In this document: positions 57,641 through 64,000 of the stretch, one piece after another | How positions within the stretch are numbered: the first letter of the stretch is position 1 | Layout: each line of letters starts with the position of its first letter | Virus record (IMG/VR): IMGVR_UViG_3300010354_020206 | Location: 1-64,000 of that record | Length of the DNA: 64,000 nt | Source: a virus | Reading direction: 5' to 3' (one strand) | Position numbers and translations under genes: made by a program | Notes under the pieces: model-generated | What the model was told of the DNA's origin: nothing | Databases searched by the model: none | The model's input: only the letters and a program-made list of their open reading frames with translations

Positions 57641-58837
57641 TTACATTTCCCATGGATTGATTATGATTTTATTTTCTACATTTAAATCAATTTTTACTGG
57701 ATGTGTTATAACGATAACTTCACATTCATCTATTAAAGATTGTAAATCTTTATAATTTGATAAAATCAAATTGTCAAAATAAGAAACTTCAAAATTTTCT
57801 TTTAATAATCTTTCATAAAGAATGTTGCCTGGAGACTCAACAGTTACATAAGTATTAGGCTTGAATGATAGTCCAAAGATGCCAATCCTTTTGTCTTTGA
57901 AATTTTTCACTTTACTATATAATAAATCATTTTGATGATCGTTTATTTTTTGTGTAGCTTTAATATGACAAGCGTCTAAACCTAAATTATCAGCTAACTT
58001 AATAAAAGCCCAAGTATCTCTTGGGAAACAAGTACCACCAAATGCTAGGCCGCTTCTAAAATAGTAAGGAGAGATTCTTTTGTCAAAACCTAAAGCTTTA
58101 GTAATGTTATTTGGATTAGCATTTAACTTTTCTGAAATGTTTCCGATAAAGTTTGCAAAACTTATCTTCATTGTTATGAATGCATTCAAGCTGACTTTAG
58201 AAATTTCAGCCTCAATTAATGACATTCTTACTATAGGAGGGCAATTCTTGAAAATTTTAGAATAAATTTCAACCGCAACATCACCATATTTACTATTGCT
58301 TTCTCCCAAAATAACAACATCTGGATTCTCAAAATCTTTAATTACCGAACCGAGAGCTACTAAATCAGGAATATAGACTAAACCAAAATTTTCATTCAAT
58401 TTTTTATTTGTACATTCTTCAATTTTTGATATGAATTTATCCAAACTTGTTGGCATTACTGTTGAACTTATGATAAATAAGAAATCGTTCTTCTTTGTAT
58501 TATTCAAAGCAAAGCAAATGTCATCAAGCGCATCGTAAATGTACTTATTTGAAAATTCTCCATTTTCATCAGATGGAGTATTAACCAAAATTATGGCTAC
58601 ATCTGTAGATTCTACCACTTCTTCAAAACTGAAAGAATATTCTATGTTGTCTCTACCTGCAATTAAATATTCTTTCAAATTTGATTCATAAAATGGTAAT
58701 TCATTATTCTTTAAAAGTTTTATTTTATTTTGATCAACATCAATTCCAATTATTTTTTGCCCATTATACGCAAAAGTACTCAATAAAGGCAAGCCCAATT
58801 TGCCAAGGCCAATGATAGAAATTTTTTCTTTAGTCAT
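57641..58837 (-). CDS. UDP-glucose/GDP-mannose dehydrogenase
   Basis: A 398-residue NAD-dependent sugar-nucleotide dehydrogenase, which oxidises the C6 alcohol of UDP-glucose, GDP-mannose or a related sugar to a uronic acid. It has the Rossmann motif GLGKLGLPL, IGIDVD, ILVNTPSDENGEF, ISSTVMP, EISKVSLNAFITMKISFAN (lysine), GGTCFPRDTWAF with the catalytic cysteine, and GLSFKPNT near the C-terminus. The ATG at 58837, not the upstream one, has a proper site (GAGTG) and overlaps the upstream gene's end by 8 bases. The exact substrate cannot be told from the sequence; with an epimerase of GDP-mannose type in the operon, either is possible. Confidence 0.92.
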   Translation of the reverse strand: MTKEKISIIGLGKLGLPLLSTFAYNGQKIIGIDVDQNKIKLLKNNELPFYESNLKEYLIAGRDNIEYSFSFEEVVESTDVAIILVNTPSDENGEFSNKYIYDALDDICFALNNTKKNDFLFIISSTVMPTSLDKFISKIEECTNKKLNENFGLVYIPDLVALGSVIKDFENPDVVILGESNSKYGDVAVEIYSKIFKNCPPIVRMSLIEAEISKVSLNAFITMKISFANFIGNISEKLNANPNNITKALGFDKRISPYYFRSGLAFGGTCFPRDTWAFIKLADNLGLDACHIKATQKINDHQNDLLYSKVKNFKDKRIGIFGLSFKPNTYVTVESPGNILYERLLKENFEVSYFDNLILSNYKDLQSLIDECEVIVITHPVKIDLNVENKIIINPWEM

Positions 58838-60167
58838 TTTTACACTCTGATAAAACACAACGTATTTTTCCAGTTGTTTTATCTCTTTCAATGTCATCAA
58901 CAAAAATTATTTCAGTAGGTAAAATACCAACTCTCTTTTCAACTTCAAATTTTAATTTATTAAACATTTGTATACTTCTATCTTCTGATACTGCCTTGAA
59001 TGTAATTGATTTATCTTTATGTTGTAAAATTTGAAACATCTTTATTTCCTTAATGTTTGCCATAGCTGTGTAAAAATTAACCGAAGGTATTTTAGCTCCA
59101 TTTTTTGCAAAAATCATGTCATCAGCTCTGCCAAAAATTTCTTTAACGGTGAATGGCCTGGAATTATTCTTAACGACATCAAAATTCAAATCAGCTTGAT
59201 CATTTGTTTTATATCTTAAAAAAGGCATGACGTAATTCAAAAAAGGAGTACCTATTATAAAACCTTCTTCATCAAATTCTGTATATGAATAAGTTAAATC
59301 TTCATGATAGTAATTACTCAAATTTGATTGATACATAAAAGATGCTTTTTCAATCAAACCATAATGCATTTTGATTTCGAAACCAAAATAATTTTTTACC
59401 TTATCGTTCCAAGAAGGCAAACATTTTTCAGAAGCACAGTGTATCGACGTTATATTATTTAATTTCAAATTAAATTTTTCTAACAAACAAGTAAGCCAAA
59501 AAGCTGTAGAAGGATAAGTTACAATTACTCTGGCTGGTAATGAATTTATAATTTCAACATATTGTTGAATAAACTTTTCATTTAGATGAAAAGGAGACAT
59601 GTAAATTCTTTTAAGCTCATAATCTTTTACGAAAAGTTCGCTTTCATCACGGGGCGAGTGTCTCCTTATCCAAACAGACCATTCATCATACAAATTTGCA
59701 CCGTGAGATCTGAAACTGTGAAGGATGTAAGCAGCTTCCTTTTTATAAATTGAATCATCGCCATAAAATCTTAATTTTTCACCTGTAGATCCAGATGTTT
59801 TAAACAAAGTTCTAGGCCCATTATAATTTGTTGCTATTAAAGAATCAAAATTATCATTTATAGTTTTCTTGTTCATTAATGGCAATTTGTTCATACAGTC
59901 AAATGATTGGATGTTAACATCAAATTCATAATCTGCAAATAATTTAGAATAGTATGGCACATAATTTTTGCAATGCAATAAAATTCTTTTAGTTTCTTCA
60001 AATTGGTAATCTTTTGCTCTATCATAAGACCAATTATCAACTTGGCCAAGAAAATCTAACGTTTCACCAAATAATCTGCCATACCTATTACGGAATGGGA
60101 CGATGTTGTAATAAAGCTTTTTTATAGTTGTCGGCTGCTTTTTAATTATTCTACTAATTATTCCCAT
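58830..60167 (-). CDS. Adenylate-forming enzyme, CapK/PaaK-like
   Basis: A 445-residue protein resembling the CapK/PaaK (phenylacetate-CoA ligase, coenzyme F390 synthetase) branch of adenylate-forming enzymes. LFKTSGSTGEKLRFYGD is the ATP-binding P-loop-like motif. TYPSTAFWLTCLLEKF, CASEKCLPSWNDKV, MHYGLIEKASFMYQ and GRADDMIFAKNGAKIP are the following core motifs. Members found in capsule and O-antigen loci (CapK) are thought to activate an acid for attachment, but their chemistry is mostly unproven. It is coupled with the dehydrogenase gene (8-base overlap) and follows the HAD phosphatase gene closely. Its presence in a phage is unusual. Confidence 0.82.
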   Translation of the reverse strand: MGIISRIIKKQPTTIKKLYYNIVPFRNRYGRLFGETLDFLGQVDNWSYDRAKDYQFEETKRILLHCKNYVPYYSKLFADYEFDVNIQSFDCMNKLPLMNKKTINDNFDSLIATNYNGPRTLFKTSGSTGEKLRFYGDDSIYKKEAAYILHSFRSHGANLYDEWSVWIRRHSPRDESELFVKDYELKRIYMSPFHLNEKFIQQYVEIINSLPARVIVTYPSTAFWLTCLLEKFNLKLNNITSIHCASEKCLPSWNDKVKNYFGFEIKMHYGLIEKASFMYQSNLSNYYHEDLTYSYTEFDEEGFIIGTPFLNYVMPFLRYKTNDQADLNFDVVKNNSRPFTVKEIFGRADDMIFAKNGAKIPSVNFYTAMANIKEIKMFQILQHKDKSITFKAVSEDRSIQMFNKLKFEVEKRVGILPTEIIFVDDIERDKTTGKIRCVLSECKND

Positions 60168-60474
60168 TGAAAAAATCTTCCGAATTTATTGCTTTGTCAT
60201 CAACAAAATAATCTGCATTGAATTTGACACCTGTTCTTAGTTCATGAAATTTTAAACCAAAATCAATCAATTGATTATAAGTTTGTTCATACCAATTCTT
60301 TTTAGAAACACAACCTCTAGCAGTTTCTATTATTATATAATTACCTTTTTCAAATAATTGATTTATTTTATTAATTCTTTCTTCGAAAGGTTTGGCATTC
60401 AAATAATCCCAATTGCCGTCTTGGTCTTTAATTGTATCGCAAATTGTATTATCTAAATCAAAAACAAATCTCAT
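60154..60474 (-). CDS. HAD-superfamily phosphatase-like protein
   Basis: A 106-residue small HAD-fold protein. FVFDLDNTICDT holds the nucleophile and acid aspartates of motif I. IIETARGC is the motif II position (Thr then Arg). NADYFVDDKAIN holds the DD of motif IV. This short form is known from capsule and LPS loci, where such enzymes act as sugar-phosphate phosphatases. It overlaps the upstream glycosyltransferase gene by 4 bases and the downstream CapK-like gene by 14 bases. The specific substrate is unknown. Confidence 0.85.
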   Translation of the reverse strand: MRFVFDLDNTICDTIKDQDGNWDYLNAKPFEERINKINQLFEKGNYIIIETARGCVSKKNWYEQTYNQLIDFGLKFHELRTGVKFNADYFVDDKAINSEDFFNGNN

Positions 60475-61244
60475 TGTAAATCTCTATCCTCATTAGGAAT
60501 TGCACCACATGACATCAGATGGCCATGTCTTGAAATCATTATTTGCATGTTCTTTAAAAAAGAATTATAATGAATGTTTTGATTAACTCTAGTGCTTACA
60601 GCCCATTCCCGCTCAGAATCAAAATCAATCCAATAAAGACCACTTACTTTTCCAAATTCATTGAAAGCCTTATATGATAAATCATGATCATCAAAATTAT
60701 CAGGTGCCAATTCTTCGTCAAAGTAATTTAGCTTTACTACATCTGAAAAATCATACATTAAAGGACCTCTGATTGCAACTTCTCTAACACCAAATTGATT
60801 TCTAGAATAGCCTGTCCTTCTATCTGCGCCCATTGGAAATACCAATTCGTTTTCAAAAATAAAATTATTATGAGCAGTTTGTGCAGAAACTGCAAACACA
60901 TCTTTGAATTCAAGAAATGGCTTCAACATTCTTTTGTCAAATTCTTTTTCTTTTATTACCATGTCATCCTGAATTATTATTACATAATCATTTTCTACTC
61001 TTTTGAACCCAGCATTATTTGCTTTGGTTTCAAACACATTGTCAGTAAAAACATAATCTATCTTAATTTTTAAATTTTTGAATTTATTTTTGATTATTGA
61101 TTCACTATTATCAATACATCCATCTAAGACCACGACTATCTGTTTAACATTATCTGAAATGGAATTTACAATTCCTTCACAAACCATGTCTATGTATTTT
61201 TCTTGATTATGCACATTCAATAAACAACTAACACGATTATTCAT
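60471..61244 (-). CDS. Glycosyltransferase family 2
   Basis: A 257-residue GT-A fold transferase. RVSCLLNVHNQEKYIDM opens the domain, and QIVVVLDGCIDNSE is the nucleotide-binding region. NNAGFKRVENDYVIIIQDDMVI has the DxD-like acidic motif (QDDM) for metal and nucleotide-sugar binding. NYFDEELAPDNFDDHDLSYKAF holds the ED-type catalytic acidic cluster. No membrane anchor is seen, so it is a soluble cytoplasmic enzyme. It lies in the long glycan operon, overlapping its neighbours by 4 bases on each side (61241-61244 and 60471-60474). The sugar transferred is not known. Confidence 0.85.
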   Translation of the reverse strand: MNNRVSCLLNVHNQEKYIDMVCEGIVNSISDNVKQIVVVLDGCIDNSESIIKNKFKNLKIKIDYVFTDNVFETKANNAGFKRVENDYVIIIQDDMVIKEKEFDKRMLKPFLEFKDVFAVSAQTAHNNFIFENELVFPMGADRRTGYSRNQFGVREVAIRGPLMYDFSDVVKLNYFDEELAPDNFDDHDLSYKAFNEFGKVSGLYWIDFDSEREWAVSTRVNQNIHYNSFLKNMQIMISRHGHLMSCGAIPNEDRDLQ

Positions 61245-61957
61245 TTTTTTAACCTTTGAAATACTCTGTTATGACCCACACAAATGACTTCGACAAAATC
61301 GGCATCAAATTCTATAGTATCTTTGATAGCATTGCACACATCCAAATGACCCTTAAAATTATCAGGAGGTAAATCTTTAAAGCAAGCCGAATCATCAAAC
61401 ACAATTATAGCGCCAGATTTGCAAACTCTCTTCATTAATTCAATGTCAGAAATTACAACTTCATAATCATGGCTGCCATCAATGTACATTAAATCAAAGT
61501 ATTTAAGCTTTTCAATTTTATTCATAACTTCTTTGTCATTAGAACTTCCAATAATTAAATTTTTATCAGCATCAAATTCTAAATCAAAATAATTGAAAAT
61601 ACCACCTATTATTTGCTTGTAATCTGCTTGTTCATAATTTGAGAATTTATCACCTAGCCCAATCAATGGGGTTACTCCATAAAATTCAACTTTTTTATCC
61701 ATAGAATTAGATAAAAGCTTGACTAAACTTAAAACTTGACCTTTATAAACTCCGATTTCTATAAATTTAAAAGAAGGGGGCATTAAATTTATAATTTCAC
61801 GCCACATAGCATGAAATGGCCTTTCTCCAAAGCCCAAATTATTGCTTTCTACATAAAATCTATGAGATTTTAATAAATCATCTTCTTCAAACTTATTGCA
61901 AAAGTGATCATAAATTTGAGTCAAATTATAATTAGAGAATTCTATAAAAGGTTCCAT
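61241..61957 (-). CDS. Class I SAM-dependent methyltransferase
   Basis: A 238-residue methyltransferase of the Methyltransf_24 kind. FKFIEIGVYKGQVLSLV is the SAM-binding loop. YFDLMYIDGSHDYEVVISDIE is the D-x-H motif following strand 4. GAIIVFDDSACFKDLPP is motif IV/V. Many such proteins methylate sugars in phage and bacterial surface-glycan loci. It overlaps the upstream fucosyltransferase-like gene by 16 bases and ends overlapping the GT2 gene by 4, so it is coupled to both. A second, related methyltransferase domain is fused to a transferase at 56171-57640. Confidence 0.87.
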   Translation of the reverse strand: MEPFIEFSNYNLTQIYDHFCNKFEEDDLLKSHRFYVESNNLGFGERPFHAMWREIINLMPPSFKFIEIGVYKGQVLSLVKLLSNSMDKKVEFYGVTPLIGLGDKFSNYEQADYKQIIGGIFNYFDLEFDADKNLIIGSSNDKEVMNKIEKLKYFDLMYIDGSHDYEVVISDIELMKRVCKSGAIIVFDDSACFKDLPPDNFKGHLDVCNAIKDTIEFDADFVEVICVGHNRVFQRLKK

Positions 61958-62793
61958 GAATTAGGTATGTCTTCTGTCCAATGATGTGATTTCCAAATGT
62001 AAGGCACAAAGATGTTTTCTTGTTCATCCTTTAAGTAAGCAGACCAAGCAGAAAGTGTAGATGGCGCAATTATTAATATTTTACATTTACTCAGAATAAT
62101 TAAGTCAATAAACATAGGTTCATTTTCTATAAATTTTATTGGCTTGTCTATTTCTAAATCTTTAATGAATTCTTTTGCCCTTTCTGTATTGTCAGAAATT
62201 ACATAAACTTCATCATAATCATTACTTTTATTTTTTAAAATTGATAAGTAAAAGTCTTTGGGCACTTCTACAGCTGGAGTATTATCAGTTTCTATGCCCA
62301 GCCTGAGGTGTAAACCTAAAATGTTTTTTTGATTTAAATCTGAATAAAATTCATTCACATAATCATATATTTTTGAATTGAAACTATTTTTTACACTATT
62401 GATAAAGTCTTTGATAAAAAAATAATGAAAAAAATATCCCATTACCACAGTATCAAACTCAGGGTCTATTTGTAGAACATTGTGTTCAAAAACCAATTTT
62501 TTATTTTCTATAATTTTATTTAAACTAGATTCTGATAAATTCCAATTCAAATTAGGGAAAATTTCATCAATAGACTGAGGCAGCCCCTCTTTTTTTAATA
62601 ACTTGTGACCACCAAATTGATCTAAATCAGAATCTTTATGAATTAACATTCTAAATTTTTTGAAATCATTTTCCTGGGGCTTTACAACATGAAATTGCAA
62701 ATCGCATTCGTATAAATCTTGCAACCTGAAAGCATTTGCCAATTGATATAATCTATTGCCAAAGCCCCCTATAAAAATTGGATTAATAGCCAT
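61942..62793 (-). CDS. Alpha-1,2-fucosyltransferase-like glycosyltransferase (GT11)
   Basis: A 283-residue transferase of the GT11 kind. FIGGFGNRLYQLANAF is the family's first motif, ILGLHLRLGIETDN corresponds to the H-x-R-x-G-D nucleotide-binding loop, EVYVISDNTERAKEFI is the third motif, and APSTLSAWSAYL is the final one. GT11 enzymes add fucose from GDP-fucose in alpha-1,2 linkage. A GDP-mannose-type epimerase in the same operon supports GDP-sugar use, but a complete GDP-fucose route is not in the window. It sits between the second transferase (62794) and the methyltransferase (61957) with short overlaps. Confidence 0.85.
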   Translation of the reverse strand: MAINPIFIGGFGNRLYQLANAFRLQDLYECDLQFHVVKPQENDFKKFRMLIHKDSDLDQFGGHKLLKKEGLPQSIDEIFPNLNWNLSESSLNKIIENKKLVFEHNVLQIDPEFDTVVMGYFFHYFFIKDFINSVKNSFNSKIYDYVNEFYSDLNQKNILGLHLRLGIETDNTPAVEVPKDFYLSILKNKSNDYDEVYVISDNTERAKEFIKDLEIDKPIKFIENEPMFIDLIILSKCKILIIAPSTLSAWSAYLKDEQENIFVPYIWKSHHWTEDIPNSWNLL

Positions 62794-63519
62794 TTAATAT
62801 GTGTAATCCTTTTTTCTATGATGTAAGAACATCTGGGGGTAAAGCCTGTCTAAACAAGAATTACCCCATTCTGAAGGGTCTACCAAAGGCTCTATCCCTT
62901 TATTTATTGCTAATAAAGAAAGAACGCTTTGATCATGCCTGTGATCATAGTAACCTGGATAATTATCTCCAAATTTATTAGGAGTATCTGTTAAAATGAA
63001 TTCATCTCTGCACAGCTCCAAATACTGCCTTGCAAATTCCAATGAAAAATCATTCTTCTTATAAATTTGATAAGATGCATTTAAATGCTTACCATAAACA
63101 TACTTGTCTTCATCGCAATTCATTAATACAAAAGAGTCTCTTTTGCATGAAATGTAATTTTGAGCACAAACCCCATTTTCCATGCCATCTCTATTATCAA
63201 AAAGAATAATTCCTTTTTCATCAAAATAATCATAGAGTAAATTTGGATCATTTAAAAAGATGTTACCAGCATCTACATAAAATATAATGTCACCATCTTT
63301 TACACAACTTAATACATCATAAATGAAATAAGGCTTCCACAACCAATAACCGGCGCCTCTTTTTTGATCTAAAATCTTACTATTGGCTTGATAAAATTCT
63401 TCTTCTATGTCTTCCTTTGAAAAGCTGAAACAATGATCAAAATAAGAATTAGCACTCTTGATTAAAGATTGCTTTGCCAATTCGTAATCTGCAGAGCCAA
63501 AAACAATCAAATACTTCAT
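62794..63519 (-). CDS. Putative glycosyltransferase (uncharacterised phage/bacterial type)
   Basis: A 241-residue soluble protein. The opening KYLIVFGSADYELAKQSLIKSAN, followed by RGAGYWLWKPYFIYD, GDIIFYVDAGNIFLND (a D-x-D-like acidic site in YVDAGN) and YYDHRHDQSVLSLLA near the end, is typical of a glycosyltransferase family often found with capsule and phage glycan genes. The acidic D-A-G-N site would bind a metal and nucleotide-sugar. The donor sugar is unknown. It starts just after the TPR gene and ends one base before the fucosyltransferase-like gene start, so it is co-transcribed with both. Confidence 0.78.
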   Translation of the reverse strand: MKYLIVFGSADYELAKQSLIKSANSYFDHCFSFSKEDIEEEFYQANSKILDQKRGAGYWLWKPYFIYDVLSCVKDGDIIFYVDAGNIFLNDPNLLYDYFDEKGIILFDNRDGMENGVCAQNYISCKRDSFVLMNCDEDKYVYGKHLNASYQIYKKNDFSLEFARQYLELCRDEFILTDTPNKFGDNYPGYYDHRHDQSVLSLLAINKGIEPLVDPSEWGNSCLDRLYPQMFLHHRKKDYTY

Positions 63520-63521
63520 TT

Positions 63522-64000
63522 CTAATCCTTGAATGATTCCAATTTGCTTTTAGCCTTCACATCATTGGGAAATCTTTTTGTGCATTCAAGCAAAGTTTTA
63601 ATTGCATCATTCACTCTATTTGTTTTTTCATAACACAGAGCTAATAAATGAAATGTAATATTATCACAGTTTTCTTTTTTGATAGCTTCTTCAAAATAAG
63701 GAATTGCAGAATTAAAGTCTTTAGATTTATAAATAAAAAATCTTCCCAGTTCGTCAACCATGTATGATGATTCAGGATTATTCTTGACCCCTAATTTTAA
63801 ATAATTGAGGGCCTTGGCTTTGAATTCTTCACTTCTAGCCTTATTATCCACCGCCATAGACCAATAGTAATAACCTAAATCAGAGTAAGCTTCTAAATCT
63901 TTAGGATTGTACTTTACCTTTTGTTGCACATGGTACAGCATTTCTGGATAATTACCTTCGTGAAAATAATAATCAGCTTTCAAATGATGAAATTTCCAAG
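63522..64000 (-). CDS. TPR-repeat protein, N-terminus beyond the window edge
   Basis: At least 159 residues of tetratricopeptide repeats: DLEAYSDLGYYYWSMA, ALNYLKLGVKNNPESSY, FNSAIPYFEEAIKKENCDN and AIKTLLECTKRFPND, spaced about 34-38 residues apart. The frame is open through to base 64000; the codon at 63983 is TTG and the reading continues before it, so the real start is outside the window. TPR proteins in glycan loci are often partners or fused modules of glycosyltransferases, and the missing N-terminal part could be one. It is the first visible gene of the glycan cluster here. Confidence 0.85.
   Translation of the reverse strand, partial: WKFHHLKADYYFHEGNYPEMLYHVQQKVKYNPKDLEAYSDLGYYYWSMAVDNKARSEEFKAKALNYLKLGVKNNPESSYMVDELGRFFIYKSKDFNSAIPYFEEAIKKENCDNITFHLLALCYEKTNRVNDAIKTLLECTKRFPNDVKAKSKLESFKD

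Overview
The window is a contiguous piece of a large, AT-rich, tailed double-stranded DNA phage genome, probably a myovirus-like or jumbo-class virus. The evidence is dense, overlapping gene clusters, a self-made bacterial-type replisome, a complete class I ribonucleotide reductase, two giant repetitive tail-fibre genes, a beta-helix spike and a GH108 endolysin. No rRNA, tRNA, integrase, IS element or CRISPR array was seen. The host cannot be fixed. Hints that it may have cyanobacterial-type relatives (a Ycf46-type AAA ATPase, an exported domain like the one on some MscS-type channels, and a virion protein type common in cyanophages) are weak.

Layout. 1-6.5 kb (- strand): a gene cut by the left edge, a RecA/UvsX-type recombinase, a probable ssDNA-binding protein, an unknown gene and a DnaE-type polymerase. 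A lone 46-codon zinc-ribbon gene with its own near-consensus promoter lies on the + strand at 6.6 kb. 6.8-17.2 kb (- strand): one long replication/recombination operon. In transcription order it holds a zinc protein, an N-terminal Rad50/SbcC half, an SbcD/Mre11 nuclease, a small coiled coil, a C-terminal Rad50/SbcC half, an unknown protein, a Ycf46-like AAA+ ATPase, a DnaC-like loader, a DnaB-like helicase, a primase zinc-finger protein, a small unknown and an HTH protein. 17.2-26.4 kb: short + and - runs of mostly unknown genes, including a DUF1599-like protein, a 959-residue protein and a RusA-like resolvase. 26.4-30.7 kb (- strand): eukaryote-like nrdB and nrdA, a candidate structured RNA and two small envelope proteins. 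31.0-54.3 kb: virion and lysis genes, namely a nitrilase coupled to a beta-helix spike, a LamG-like protein, two giant fibres (2917 and 2306 residues) sharing repeat modules, an endolysin, a type I signal peptidase and a structural protein. 54.3-64 kb (- strand): an even more AT-rich sugar-nucleotide and glycosyltransferase cluster that runs out of the window.

How the parts fit. The left half makes and repairs DNA. RNR supplies dNTPs; DnaE, DnaB, the loader and the primase finger replicate; RecA, SSB, SbcCD and the RusA-like protein process and recombine. The right half builds the host-contact apparatus. It may also glycosylate virion or host surface, because the cluster can make activated sugars (GDP-mannose 3,5-epimerase, UDP-glucose/GDP-mannose dehydrogenase), transfer them (several GTs, including a GT11 type) and methylate or ligate groups (two methyltransferase domains, a CapK/PaaK-like adenylate-forming enzyme).

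The points most worth a second look are the Rad50/SbcC split at its zinc hook with the nuclease gene placed between the halves, the excess of GGGGGC/GCCCCC throughout the window, the extra block in the DnaE palm, the TOPRIM-less primase, and the phage-borne signal peptidase, nitrilase and CapK-like ligase.
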